The notes under the pieces were generated by a model. The model worked only from the letters and a program-made list of their open reading frames with translations, did no database searches and had not been told where the DNA came from. The position numbers were made by a program, and so were the translations under genes. Shown here piece after piece: positions 25,451 to 33,548 of a stretch of DNA of 64,000 bases (its first letter is position 1; the number at the start of each line of letters is the position of its first letter). Origin of the DNA: Firmicutes bacterium HGW-Firmicutes-16 (lineage in GTDB: Bacteria > Bacillota > Clostridia > Oscillospirales > Oscillospiraceae); contig PGZZ01000008.1 of the NCBI GenBank assembly GCA_002841545.1, positions 57,404 through 121,403 on the forward strand. Reading direction: 5' to 3'.

Positions 25451-26581
25451 TTAGTCCTCCTTCTCTATCATTTCAACGAACGCTTCGGCGCGAATTGAAA
25501 GCTGACCGGCGTTTGCCATATGCTCTTCTCTTTCGACCGTAAGCAGGGGGATACCCTCGTCCTTGAGTCTCTGTTCAAGGAGAACATTCTCGCCGCCCCA
25601 GCACTCGCAGTTCTGCATTCTTTGATAGATGACGCCATCAGCCTTGTAGTCCCTGACAGACTTGATTATGAAGTCGTGCATTTCAATATGCTTGTCCATC
25701 ATTCTCGGGCAAACGAGTCGATCCAGGTAATATTTCGCGATAGAAGTGAGAACATCCTTATCATCGGTGACGAGAGGCTCATTGAAGCCCCTTGCCCCAA
25801 AGCACAGCGCGTCCGCTACAACAAGACCGCCCTTTTCCTCGATGACCTTGATGTATTCAGGGTTATCGAGCGCTGAGCCAATCAGCATTATGCGTGCGCG
25901 TGAGTCTGTTATGGGTGCACGATTTTTAGCGTCCGCAAGGAAAGCCTTGAGGAGCTCTATGTATTCGTCGATGGGCATATTGGTCGCAGAAAGTGTCAGC
26001 TTAAGCATATCGGTACCGCTGATAACGGGGTTTTTCTCACGGCGGAGTTCGTAAACCTGATTTACCAGAGCGCGAGCCTCATTGCATTTTGCGGCGGCAG
26101 CCTTGAGCTTTTCATCCGTTATTTTATTGCCGGTGAGCTTTTCAAGAGCATCTATAAGATCCTGCAGCTCCGCTCTGAAGAAGGGGACAGTTCTGGCGTT
26201 TGCTTTACGCGGTGCGCCGATTTGCATAATGAACTTGCTGTTGTCGCCTCTTTCGTTGATGTACTTAGCGTTATCGTAAACGCGGGATGCCATCATGCAT
26301 CCGTCAGAAACCACTAAGCCGTCAAGTTCATAGGTTCCGTCAAGCCAATACTGCAGGATAGATTTTGCAAAACTGCAGCTGAAACTTGACATCCATGTTT
26401 CCGCCGCGCTGCTGTCAACGCAGTTTGTAGCCCTCATGCGGACGGGAAGAACATCCGCGGCATAAAAAATCTCCTCAGGTACATGGCAGCAAATAACACC
26501 CAAAGCCTTCTTTCCCTGGGCCCTCCAAGCCTTTGCAGCCTCGTTTGAAATGTCAGATTCAAACAGCTTCTCGTAACTCAT
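25451..26581 (-). CDS. Benzoyl-CoA reductase/2-hydroxyacyl-CoA dehydratase small subunit, copy 3 (BzdN-like)
   Basis: Third N-type subunit, 376 residues. Cysteines at 31, 32, 54, 69 and 95 (CCHVP, RATNC, SFSCS, SDGCMM), with the late NCECWGGE cluster, match copy 1 closely. The C-terminal ten residues are nearly identical to copy 2, ending in EMIEKED. The ATG at 26581 is preceded by AAGGAGGAG and by a sigma-54-type promoter only about 27 bases upstream. It is divergently oriented from two CoA-transferase genes. Confidence 0.85.
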   Translation of the reverse strand: MSYEKLFESDISNEAAKAWRAQGKKALGVICCHVPEEIFYAADVLPVRMRATNCVDSSAAETWMSSFSCSFAKSILQYWLDGTYELDGLVVSDGCMMASRVYDNAKYINERGDNSKFIMQIGAPRKANARTVPFFRAELQDLIDALEKLTGNKITDEKLKAAAAKCNEARALVNQVYELRREKNPVISGTDMLKLTLSATNMPIDEYIELLKAFLADAKNRAPITDSRARIMLIGSALDNPEYIKVIEEKGGLVVADALCFGARGFNEPLVTDDKDVLTSIAKYYLDRLVCPRMMDKHIEMHDFIIKSVRDYKADGVIYQRMQNCECWGGENVLLEQRLKDEGIPLLTVEREEHMANAGQLSIRAEAFVEMIEKED

Positions 26582-26607
26582 GTTTCTCCTCCTTATTGTT
26601 GTGGGAC

Positions 26608-26624
26608 AGCACTTTTTTCGCCAT
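26608..26624 (-). promoter_or_regulatory. Sigma-54-type promoter of N3-O3
   Basis: The minus strand reads ATGGCGAAAAAAGTGCT: GG and GC are at the exact -24/-12 spacing, with TGGC and TGCT preserved. The predicted start near 26598 leaves a short leader just long enough for the GGAGGAG ribosome-binding site. A 13-base copy of TTTTTTCGCCATT recurs at 26733-26745. Confidence 0.55.
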
Positions 26625-26838
26625 TCGGCGCTGAAGCTTATAGTATCACAAATGGATTATAACACCGAACTTTAAGGAAATAAAGTAATTTTGTTTCTGA
26701 TGCGGCTACACTTGTTCACAAAAATAATACGTTTTTTTCGCCATTTTGCCTCGTTCGAAACGTTTGGAATTAAGTCATTTATGAAAAAAAGGCCCGAAAA
26801 TTCTAATCTTTACTGTTCCATTTCTATATCGAATGAGT

Positions 26839-26844
26839 TATAAT
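26839..26844 (+). promoter_or_regulatory. -10 element of the CoA-transferase pair
   Basis: A perfect TATAAT at 26839-26844; the -35 at 17 bp (TTCCAT) is poor. The leader to the ATG at 26973 is about 120 bases. The rest of the 390-base divergent region holds no gene. Confidence 0.4.
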
Positions 26845-26972
26845 AGCAGCTAAGCTGTGCAAAATCGACTGGTTTCGGCATTTTAAGCCCTTATTATCCC
26901 ATAATTTGTATATTTTTCGTTGCCATCGACCAACGAAGTAAGTATATCATTCTAATACTTGGAGGAACCCGC

Positions 26973-28466
26973 ATGCTCACAGATACCATTTCCGAAAAAG
27001 CCAAGGAGCGAATCCTATCGCCCGAAATGCTGGACCTTGTTATGAGTGCCGAGGAAGCGGCTTCAATGATTAAATCCGGCATGACCCTTTGTACCAGCGG
27101 CTTTGGTACAGGCTATCCAAAGGCTATTCCGACCTCGCTTGCCACAACTAAGCACGCAACTGACCTCACCCTTATTAACGGCGCCGCCCGAGGCGAGATG
27201 CATCTGGGCGCTCTGGCCACAAGCGGGGTACTTAAAAAGTTCAGCGGCTTTCTCTACAACGAGAATGCCCGCAACGTAGTTAACGCCGGAGATATGCAGT
27301 TTGCCGATTATCATCTGGGGCAGCTCTCGACAAAGATCAAAAACGGAGTCTACGGAGAAATTGACTACGCAATTGTCGAATGCTGCAAGATCAAAGAGGA
27401 CGGGAGCCTTGTACCCACTCTGTCCGCCGGCATCTCCGAGTCTATTGTCAAATATGCGGAAAGGATTCTTATAGAATTGAATCTAAACGTCCCCGCTGAG
27501 GTCGACGGTTTCCACGATTTCGGTGTTGATCCCTATACTATTATCCAATCTCCCTCGGATAGATTAGGCGTGCCATATATCAAGATTGACCCAAGCAAGG
27601 TCGCTGGAATCGTCATTACGGATATTCCTGACACGGATCTCTTCTATCCCGATATCGCCCCGATATATAACCAGATTGCAGGCAACGTTGTATTAATGCT
27701 CGACAAGGAAATCGAGCAGGGACGCATTCCGGAGCAGTTCACTTTCCAGTCCGGAATGGGTGTTGTCGCAAACTGCGTAATGCTCGGTCTTATGAACAAG
27801 GGCTACAAGGGACTTAAAATGTATACCGAGGTTCTGTCCGACCAGGCTCTTTATGCCATCAAGGAGGGTATCATCGAGGAAGCGACTACCACGGCGCTCG
27901 ACATTACGCCGCTTTTCTTTGATGATGTTTTCAACAACCTTGAGTTTTACAAAAAGCATCTTGTGCTCCGTCCCGTAGACCTTACGAACGGAGTTGCGCA
28001 AATCGTTGCCAATGAGCTTGTCTCAATGAATACAGCTTGGGAAGCCGACATTTACGGAAATGTCAATTCCTCTCATGCGATGGGTACGCAGATGATCAAC
28101 GGACTCGGCGGCTCCAACGATTTCAGCCGCAATTCGAAGATTTCCGTCTTCACAACGCCTTCAACCGCAAAGCGCGGGCTGATTTCCTGCATTGTTCCCA
28201 TGGTTCCGCATGTGGACTCAACGGAGCACGATGTCGACATTATCGCCACCGAATGGGGCTATGCCGACCTGCGCGGTAAATCACCCAAAGAGCGCGCCAC
28301 CGCGATTATCGAAAACTGTGCTCATCCCGATTACAGGCAGCAGCTTCGAGATTATTTTGACGGCGCTGTAGCACTCTGCGGCCCCTGCCAAACTCCTCAT
28401 GACCTTTCAAAGGCTCTTTCATGGCATCAAAAATACCTTGAAACAGGGTCTATGCAGCAGGACTGA
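26973..28466 (+). CDS. Cat1/Ach1-type acetyl-CoA hydrolase/CoA-transferase, copy A
   Basis: Class I CoA-transferase of the succinyl-CoA:acetate (Cat1) type, 497 residues. It has an N-terminal SGFGTGYPKAIP nucleotide/CoA-binding loop, the presumed catalytic glutamate in MYTEVLSD (about residue 286), the LGGSNDFSRNSK glycine loop, the VDSTEHDVDIIATEWGYADL block and the C-terminal HPDYRQQL signature. The ATG at 26973 follows GGAGGA. It is followed 55 bases later by a close paralogue. The position divergent from N3-O3 suggests a role in activating carboxylates to CoA esters for, or releasing products from, the reductase/dehydratase system. Donor and acceptor unknown. Confidence 0.87.
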   Translation: MLTDTISEKAKERILSPEMLDLVMSAEEAASMIKSGMTLCTSGFGTGYPKAIPTSLATTKHATDLTLINGAARGEMHLGALATSGVLKKFSGFLYNENARNVVNAGDMQFADYHLGQLSTKIKNGVYGEIDYAIVECCKIKEDGSLVPTLSAGISESIVKYAERILIELNLNVPAEVDGFHDFGVDPYTIIQSPSDRLGVPYIKIDPSKVAGIVITDIPDTDLFYPDIAPIYNQIAGNVVLMLDKEIEQGRIPEQFTFQSGMGVVANCVMLGLMNKGYKGLKMYTEVLSDQALYAIKEGIIEEATTTALDITPLFFDDVFNNLEFYKKHLVLRPVDLTNGVAQIVANELVSMNTAWEADIYGNVNSSHAMGTQMINGLGGSNDFSRNSKISVFTTPSTAKRGLISCIVPMVPHVDSTEHDVDIIATEWGYADLRGKSPKERATAIIENCAHPDYRQQLRDYFDGAVALCGPCQTPHDLSKALSWHQKYLETGSMQQD

Positions 28467-28521
28467 GTTTTTTAGGCAGCCGTAAGAATCAAAATCTACA
28501 TAAAGTGCAAGGTGAAATATA

Positions 28522-29985
28522 GTGTATTGTGAAAGAATGAGATGCGCAGGGCTTGAGGATAAAATAATGAGCCCCGAAAAAGCAGCCTCATATATAAAAT
28601 CCGGCATGACAGTCGGACTCAGCGGCTTCAGCACCGGCGCACCTAAGGTTATTCCTATTGAAATTGTGAAGCCGGGGAAGGTCAAGAATCTTACCGTTAT
28701 TCAGGGAGCTGGCGTCGGTCTGCTAAAGGAGCTTGCCGAATCGGGCTCTGTTTCCCGTTATGCCGCATTTCAGTGGAGTCGCGAGATGCACAACTCAATA
28801 AACAGCGGCAATATTTCTTTTACAGATATCCACTTGGGGCAATTGTCGAGTAAGCTCCGCAACGGGGTTTTCGGAAAGATGGATTATGCCATCATTGAAT
28901 GCTCCGGTATAAACGAGGACGGAGGTATAGTGCCGTCGATCTCTCTGGGCATAAACAATACTCTTCTGGACTGTGCCGAGAAAGTTCTTCTGGAGATTAA
29001 CCTCGCCGTGCCTGCCGGGATTGAGGGTATGCACGATATATATAAAAACGATTTCAAACCTCTTAACGGAATCCTCGAAAGAAAAGGCGAAACCGTCTTC
29101 CGCTGTGATCCCGAAAAGATTGCGGGTATCGTAATTACAGACCATTTAGAGCCTAAAATCAACTTCCGGGATACTAATGAGGTCTATCAGGACATCGCGA
29201 GACAGGTTCTGACCCTTCTGGATAAGGAGATACGCGCAAATAGACTGCCGCGAGACTTCACTTTGCAAGCCGGAGTTGGTGGGGTTGCGAACGCGGTGCT
29301 TCAAGGTCTCAGCGAGGGCGGCTATCGAAGTCTTAAGATGTTCACAGAGGTTTTGGCGGACGGTGCGCTCGACTTTGTAAAAAGCGGCGTCATCACCGAG
29401 GCTTCGACCACAACGCTCGACCTTTCTCCCATCGGACTCGAAACCTTCTTCGGAAACACGGAATTCTATAAGAAGCATATCGTCCTGCGTCCGCTTGAAA
29501 TTTCGAACGGCGTTGCGCAAATAAGCGCAATGGGGCTTGTTGCTATGAACACGGCGCTCGAGGCCGATATCTACGGCAATATTAATTCCACAAACGCGAT
29601 GGGGATGAAAATGCTCAACGGCATCGGCGGTTCAAATGATTTTTGCCGTAGCGCCAAGCTTTCAATTTTCATAACGCCCGCCACCGCGAAAAACGGCGCA
29701 ATATCGAGCATCGTCCCGATGGTATCTCACGTTGACTCGACTGAGCACGACGTTGATGTTATCGCTACCGAATACGGCTATGCCGATCTGCGCGGTAAAT
29801 CTCCGAAGGAGCGAGTGAAGGAGATTATCGAAAACTGCGTGCACCCCGATTACAGGCAGCAGCTCTGGGATTACTATAAAGGTGCTCTTGAGCTTTGCGG
29901 TCCCTGCCAGACCCCACACGATCTTTCTAAAGCTCTCTCTTGGCATCAGAGATTTATTAAAACAGGCTCTATGAAGCAATTCTGA
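28522..29985 (+). CDS. Cat1/Ach1-type acetyl-CoA hydrolase/CoA-transferase, copy B
   Basis: Tandem paralogue of the preceding gene (487 residues), sharing long identical blocks near the C-terminus (PCQTPHDLSKALSWHQ) but lacking about ten N-terminal residues. The catalytic glutamate motif is FTEVLAD (about residue 276). It starts at GTG 28522 with AAGGTG seven bases upstream. It ends immediately before a strong bidirectional terminator. The divergence between the two copies in the middle region (PADVDGFHDF-type segment versus PAGIEGMHDI) may reflect different acyl substrates or subunits of a heteromer. Confidence 0.86.
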   Translation: MYCERMRCAGLEDKIMSPEKAASYIKSGMTVGLSGFSTGAPKVIPIEIVKPGKVKNLTVIQGAGVGLLKELAESGSVSRYAAFQWSREMHNSINSGNISFTDIHLGQLSSKLRNGVFGKMDYAIIECSGINEDGGIVPSISLGINNTLLDCAEKVLLEINLAVPAGIEGMHDIYKNDFKPLNGILERKGETVFRCDPEKIAGIVITDHLEPKINFRDTNEVYQDIARQVLTLLDKEIRANRLPRDFTLQAGVGGVANAVLQGLSEGGYRSLKMFTEVLADGALDFVKSGVITEASTTTLDLSPIGLETFFGNTEFYKKHIVLRPLEISNGVAQISAMGLVAMNTALEADIYGNINSTNAMGMKMLNGIGGSNDFCRSAKLSIFITPATAKNGAISSIVPMVSHVDSTEHDVDVIATEYGYADLRGKSPKERVKEIIENCVHPDYRQQLWDYYKGALELCGPCQTPHDLSKALSWHQRFIKTGSMKQF

Positions 29986-29987
29986 AA

Positions 29988-30035
29988 TTAGATAAAATAA
30001 TGCGCCGTCAAAAGACGGCGCATTATTTTATCTAA
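29988..30035. terminator. Bidirectional terminator between CoA-transferase B and serS
   Basis: A 22-bp perfect stem (29988-30009 with 30014-30035) and an AAAA loop; GC-rich top and AT-rich base, between convergent genes. Confidence 0.88.
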
Positions 30036-30091
30036 TTGAAGATTATTTTGCAATATAATATCCTATCGGGATAATTCTTTGCTAATTTTAT

Positions 30092-31423
30092 TTAACCGCA
30101 GCTGAGAGGGTTCTTCATCTGTACCCTTAAAATGTCTTTTTTCGAGATCGTTTCTTTGCCCCTCATAAATCGGCGAAGCGCTTTTGGAACCTCGACAGAG
30201 CCATCTGCATTCTGATACTGCTCGACAATAGCAGGCAGAACGCGGCTCGTTGCAAGTCCGGAGCCGTTGAGGGTATGGCAGAACTCGACCTTGCCGGTTT
30301 CCTCGCGGCGGAATCTGATCTGTCCGCGGCGCGCCTGATAATCACGAGCGTTGCTGACGGAGGAGACTTCCTTGTATCCGCCCATCGAGGGGATATAGAC
30401 CTCGATGTCGTAGGTTCTTGCCATTGATGCGGAGCAGTCGCCGGCGGCGAGCTTGACTGTACGGAACTTAAGTCCAAGGTTCTTCACGAGCATTTCCGCC
30501 TTTGTAACGAGTTCTTCAAAAGCGGCATCGGAATCCTCGGGTTTCGTTACCTGGAACATCTCGACCTTGTTGAACTGATGTCCTCTAATCATTCCGCGTT
30601 CTTCGGCACGGTAAGAGCCGCCCTCGCGGCGGAAGCATGGGGTGTAGGAAATATATTTTCTCGGAAGCTCGGCTTCTGTCAAAATCTCGTCTCTATGAAT
30701 GCTCGCGAGCGCTGTTTCAGCAGTGGGGAGCATGAAGCGGCGCTGCTGATCCTCAGCTGTCTCCACCCAATACACCTCGTCTTTAAACTTGGGGAACTGT
30801 CCCGCAGTGAGTCCGCATTCGTAATTCAGCATGTGCGGAACCATCAGAAGCTCATAGCCCTCGAGCTCGTGCGTTTCGATAAAGTAGTTGAGCAGAGCCC
30901 ATTCAAGACGAGCGCCCATTCCACGATATATCCAATAGCCGTTTCCAGCGAGCTTCGTGCCTCTCGGATAGTCAATTAGTCCGAGATCGGTGCAAAGATC
31001 AACGTGGTTTTTAGGCTCAAAATCGCAGACTTTCGATGAGCCGCAAAAACGTAGGGGAGCATTGTTTTCCTTGCCGCCGGGCTTGAGGTCTGGATCAGGC
31101 AGATTGGGGAGCGAAAGCATAAGCTCTGTGTATTCATCCTCAACCTGCTTAAGCTCGTCGTCAAAGGCTTTAATCTCGTTTTTGAGCGCGTTCATGCGTC
31201 CAAGGATTTCGGTCGTATCCTCTCCGGCCTTTTTGAGCTGAGGAATATCCTTGGAGACCTTGTTCTGTTCACTTTTCGCGTTCTCTGTTTTAAATATCAG
31301 TTCACGGCGCTGCCCGTCGAGAACCATTATTCTGTCGATTGCAGTGTCACAATCAACAAGCTTGCTTTTGAGCCGTGTTTTAACTTCTTCAGGGTTATCT
31401 CTAATAATTTTTATGTCCAGCAT
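30092..31423 (-). CDS. serS: Seryl-tRNA synthetase
   Basis: Class II aminoacyl-tRNA synthetase charging tRNA-Ser and tRNA-Sec. The N-terminal antiparallel coiled-coil arm occupies residues about 30-105 (AIDRIMVLDGQRRELIFKTE ...), followed by the class II core with motif 2 (PCFRREGGSYRAEERGMIRGHQF split across FRREGGSYR) and motif 3 (NGSGLATSRVLPAIVE). Length 443 is slightly above average. The ATG at 31423 is preceded by AAAGGAGAG. No T-box leader fits in the 44 bases before the upstream small gene, so it may be part of a longer transcript. Confidence 0.96.
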   Translation of the reverse strand: MLDIKIIRDNPEEVKTRLKSKLVDCDTAIDRIMVLDGQRRELIFKTENAKSEQNKVSKDIPQLKKAGEDTTEILGRMNALKNEIKAFDDELKQVEDEYTELMLSLPNLPDPDLKPGGKENNAPLRFCGSSKVCDFEPKNHVDLCTDLGLIDYPRGTKLAGNGYWIYRGMGARLEWALLNYFIETHELEGYELLMVPHMLNYECGLTAGQFPKFKDEVYWVETAEDQQRRFMLPTAETALASIHRDEILTEAELPRKYISYTPCFRREGGSYRAEERGMIRGHQFNKVEMFQVTKPEDSDAAFEELVTKAEMLVKNLGLKFRTVKLAAGDCSASMARTYDIEVYIPSMGGYKEVSSVSNARDYQARRGQIRFRREETGKVEFCHTLNGSGLATSRVLPAIVEQYQNADGSVEVPKALRRFMRGKETISKKDILRVQMKNPLSCG

Positions 31424-31467
31424 TTTAGTATGCTCTCCTTTATAATATAATTATTTGTTTTTCTTTT

Positions 31468-31656
31468 TCAGACTGTTATATTTGAGTATTCTGCTACAAT
31501 GTTTTGCGGCGTTTCAAAAGTGCCCAGCTCATCCTTGTTGCGAAGCTCCACCAAATATGATAGTAAAACCAAAACGATTACAGTTACAAAAAGTCCGATA
31601 AGATATGGCATTACAGGATATGCCCTTTTTGTTGCTCTGCTCTCCGGCTTTTTCAT
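31468..31656 (-). CDS. Small single-pass membrane protein overlapping parB
   Basis: A 62-residue protein of unknown function. It has a basic N-terminus (MKKPESRATKRAYP), one hydrophobic helix (about 17-39, PYLIGLFVTVIVLVLLSYLV), and a short charged extracytoplasmic tail. Its ATG overlaps the parB stop in ATGA, which supports translation. The overlap, start codon and topology make a real gene likely, but no family is recognised. Confidence 0.7.
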   Translation of the reverse strand: MKKPESRATKRAYPVMPYLIGLFVTVIVLVLLSYLVELRNKDELGTFETPQNIVAEYSNITV

Positions 31657-32555
31657 TGCTCACGCCCTCCTCTAGAATTTCCAAATTCCATCAGAGCGTC
31701 GATTAGGGCTTCTCTGTCATCATTACCATAATATTCCAGTTCTATGCTGCCTTTTTTATTGCTGTCTTTAATTATTATCTTTCTGCCAAGCGCAGTTTCC
31801 AGGCGTTTTTCGGTATCGGCAAGATAATTAATCTTGATTGAGAAACTTTCTACCGGCTGCTTCTCTTTTTTTGAGGCCATTGAGGCCGTCTTTGATGCCA
31901 GATTCTCAGTCTGCCGGACAGAAAGACTCTCCGCGACCACCTTTGTAGCAACGCGAAGCTGATCGGCTTCGTCTTTTATTGTGAGCAAGGCCCTAGCATG
32001 GCCCGCTGAGATGTCTCCGTCCTCAACCATTGCAATAACAGGGGGCGTGAGGTTAAGGAGCCGAAGTGAGTTTGCAATCGCCGGCCTTGATTTTCCGATG
32101 CTTTTGGACGCTTCTTCTTGCGTCATCCCGTATTCTTCAATTAAAGTACGGTAGCCTTTTGCCTCTTCAATCGCGTTCAAGTCCTCGCGTTGCAGGTTTT
32201 CTACCAGTGCAAGCTCCATTGCTCTTTTGTCGTCGGCAGCTATTACTCTAACCGGCACATCTGACAATCCGACGAGCCTTGCGGCACGCCATCTGCGCTC
32301 CCCCGCTATTATCTGATAGTAGCCGGAATCGAGCTTTCTAACTGTTATCGGCTGTATCATACCATATTGCTTAATCGAATCCGCAAGTTCCTGTAGAGTA
32401 TCCTGATCAAAAACGTTTCTCGGCTGATCTGCGCGCGGCTCCACCTTTTCAATCGGTACATTTAGTGCGCCTGACAACTCATTTCCGAGAGAATCCTCTC
32501 CAAATAGTGCTCCGAGGCCTGTTCCCAGTCCTCTTTTATGTAATTTTTCGGTCAT
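31653..32555 (-). CDS. parB: Chromosome-partitioning protein ParB (Spo0J)
   Basis: CTP-binding, parS-specific centromere protein of 300 residues. It has a short basic N-terminus (KRGLGTGLGALFG) for ParA stimulation, the CTPase/clamp domain with the catalytic GERRWRAARL and ENLQREDLN motifs, the central helix-turn-helix (MTQEEASKSIGKSRPAIANSLRLL), and a C-terminal dimerisation segment after a Lys/Ser-rich linker. The ATG follows AGGAGG by six bases. Two perfect parS sites lie 0.9 kb away. In spore formers ParB also bears on sporulation control. Confidence 0.95.
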   Translation of the reverse strand: MTEKLHKRGLGTGLGALFGEDSLGNELSGALNVPIEKVEPRADQPRNVFDQDTLQELADSIKQYGMIQPITVRKLDSGYYQIIAGERRWRAARLVGLSDVPVRVIAADDKRAMELALVENLQREDLNAIEEAKGYRTLIEEYGMTQEEASKSIGKSRPAIANSLRLLNLTPPVIAMVEDGDISAGHARALLTIKDEADQLRVATKVVAESLSVRQTENLASKTASMASKKEKQPVESFSIKINYLADTEKRLETALGRKIIIKDSNKKGSIELEYYGNDDREALIDALMEFGNSRGGREQ

Positions 32556-32584
32556 AGCGACCTCCTAGATGTTTTTTCGGTGAT

Positions 32585-33361
32585 TTACCAGAATAACTTC
32601 TGCTTCTCGCCCTGTGCCGTAAGAAATTCACTCGCGAGCTTTAGATATGCCTTGCTGCCTTTTGATGATTTGTCATAAGCGATTACCGGCATACCGTGAC
32701 TCGGTGCCTCGCTAACCCTGACGTTCCTCGGGATTCTCGTAAGATAGACTTTTTCGCCGAAGAACTTCTTGATTTCTTCCTCGACTTCAAGTGATAGTTT
32801 TGTACGCGGATCGTACATTGTGAGGACAAAACCCTCGAATTTTAGAACGGGATTAAGACGCTTATTAACTGTTTTAACAGTATTTACAAGGTCGGTTAAC
32901 CCTTCCAACGCGAAATACTCGCATTGTACAGGCACAAGAACGCTGTCCGCCGCGCACAAGGCGTTAAGCGTCAGCAGTTCAAGCGAAGGAGGGCAATCAA
33001 TAAATATGTAATCATATTTATCTTTGATAGAGGCGAACGCCTTTTTCATAACGAATTCGCGTTCATCGATACCGACCAGCTCAATCAAAGCGCCGGTAAG
33101 CTCTCTGTTTGCCGGGATAAGGTTTCCGAATTTTGTTTTAATAGTAGCGTTCTCGGGGTTTTCACCATTCATGATAACGTCGTAAATGTTTGGTGTAGAA
33201 CTTTTATTTATTCCAAAACCGGAAGTGCTATTGCCTTGCGGGTCACAGTCACATAAAAGCACCTTTTTACCACGAAGGTGCAGCGCATAGGAAAGGTTCA
33301 GGCAGGTGGTCGTTTTCCCGACTCCGCCTTTTTGATTTACTATTGCTATTATTTTGCCCAT
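32585..33361 (-). CDS. parA: Chromosome-partitioning ATPase ParA (Soj)
   Basis: Deviant Walker A ATPase that forms DNA-bound gradients for origin segregation. The P-loop is NQKGGVGKTT at the extreme N-terminus, Walker B-like is YIFIDCPPS, and the switch segment is VPVQCEYFALEGL. The longer frame to 33430 would read through the promoter; ATG 33361 (MGKIIAIVNQKGG) with GGGAGA upstream is the right start. Size 258. It precedes parB in one operon and is driven by the promoter at 33402-33430. Confidence 0.95.
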   Translation of the reverse strand: MGKIIAIVNQKGGVGKTTTCLNLSYALHLRGKKVLLCDCDPQGNSTSGFGINKSSTPNIYDVIMNGENPENATIKTKFGNLIPANRELTGALIELVGIDEREFVMKKAFASIKDKYDYIFIDCPPSLELLTLNALCAADSVLVPVQCEYFALEGLTDLVNTVKTVNKRLNPVLKFEGFVLTMYDPRTKLSLEVEEEIKKFFGEKVYLTRIPRNVRVSEAPSHGMPVIAYDKSSKGSKAYLKLASEFLTAQGEKQKLFW

Positions 33362-33401
33362 ATATTTCTCCCTAAAGCGCGCCTTCTTTATATCGTTGCC
33401 T

Positions 33402-33430
33402 ATTATAACAGTATAAGTATAAGTTTTCAA
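33402..33430 (-). promoter_or_regulatory. Sigma-A promoter of parAB
   Basis: Minus strand TTGAAA (33425-33430), a 17-bp spacer, TATAAT (33402-33407). It lies between the parS sites and parA, so spreading ParB could repress it. Confidence 0.75.
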
Positions 33431-33480
33431 TGCTTTTTACCGCGAATTGCAATTTTATGTTAACAATTATATCTATAAAA

Positions 33481-33496
33481 TGTTTCACGTGAAACA
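33481..33496. other. parS site 1
   Basis: TGTTTCACGTGAAACA, the exact 16-bp parS consensus recognised by ParB/Spo0J. Confidence 0.97.
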
Positions 33497-33526
33497 TTTC
33501 GTATACCTTCCACAAGCAGAAAGCAT

Positions 33527-33542
33527 TGTTTCACGTGAAACA
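33527..33542. other. parS site 2
   Basis: A second perfect TGTTTCACGTGAAACA, 46 bases from the first and 7 bases before the end of gpr. Confidence 0.97.
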
Positions 33543-33548
33543 TTTTAT

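Noticed and set aside
26733..26745. Second TTTTTTCGCCATT copy as another sigma-54 promoter
   Set aside because: The -12 position reads GT instead of GC, so it was kept only as a repeat.
12559..31423. CRISPR array or prophage within the accessory region
   Set aside because: No regularly spaced repeats with unique spacers and no phage structural genes were seen.
31424..31467. T-box riboswitch upstream of serS
   Set aside because: Only 44 bases separate it from the preceding gene, too short for a T-box leader.
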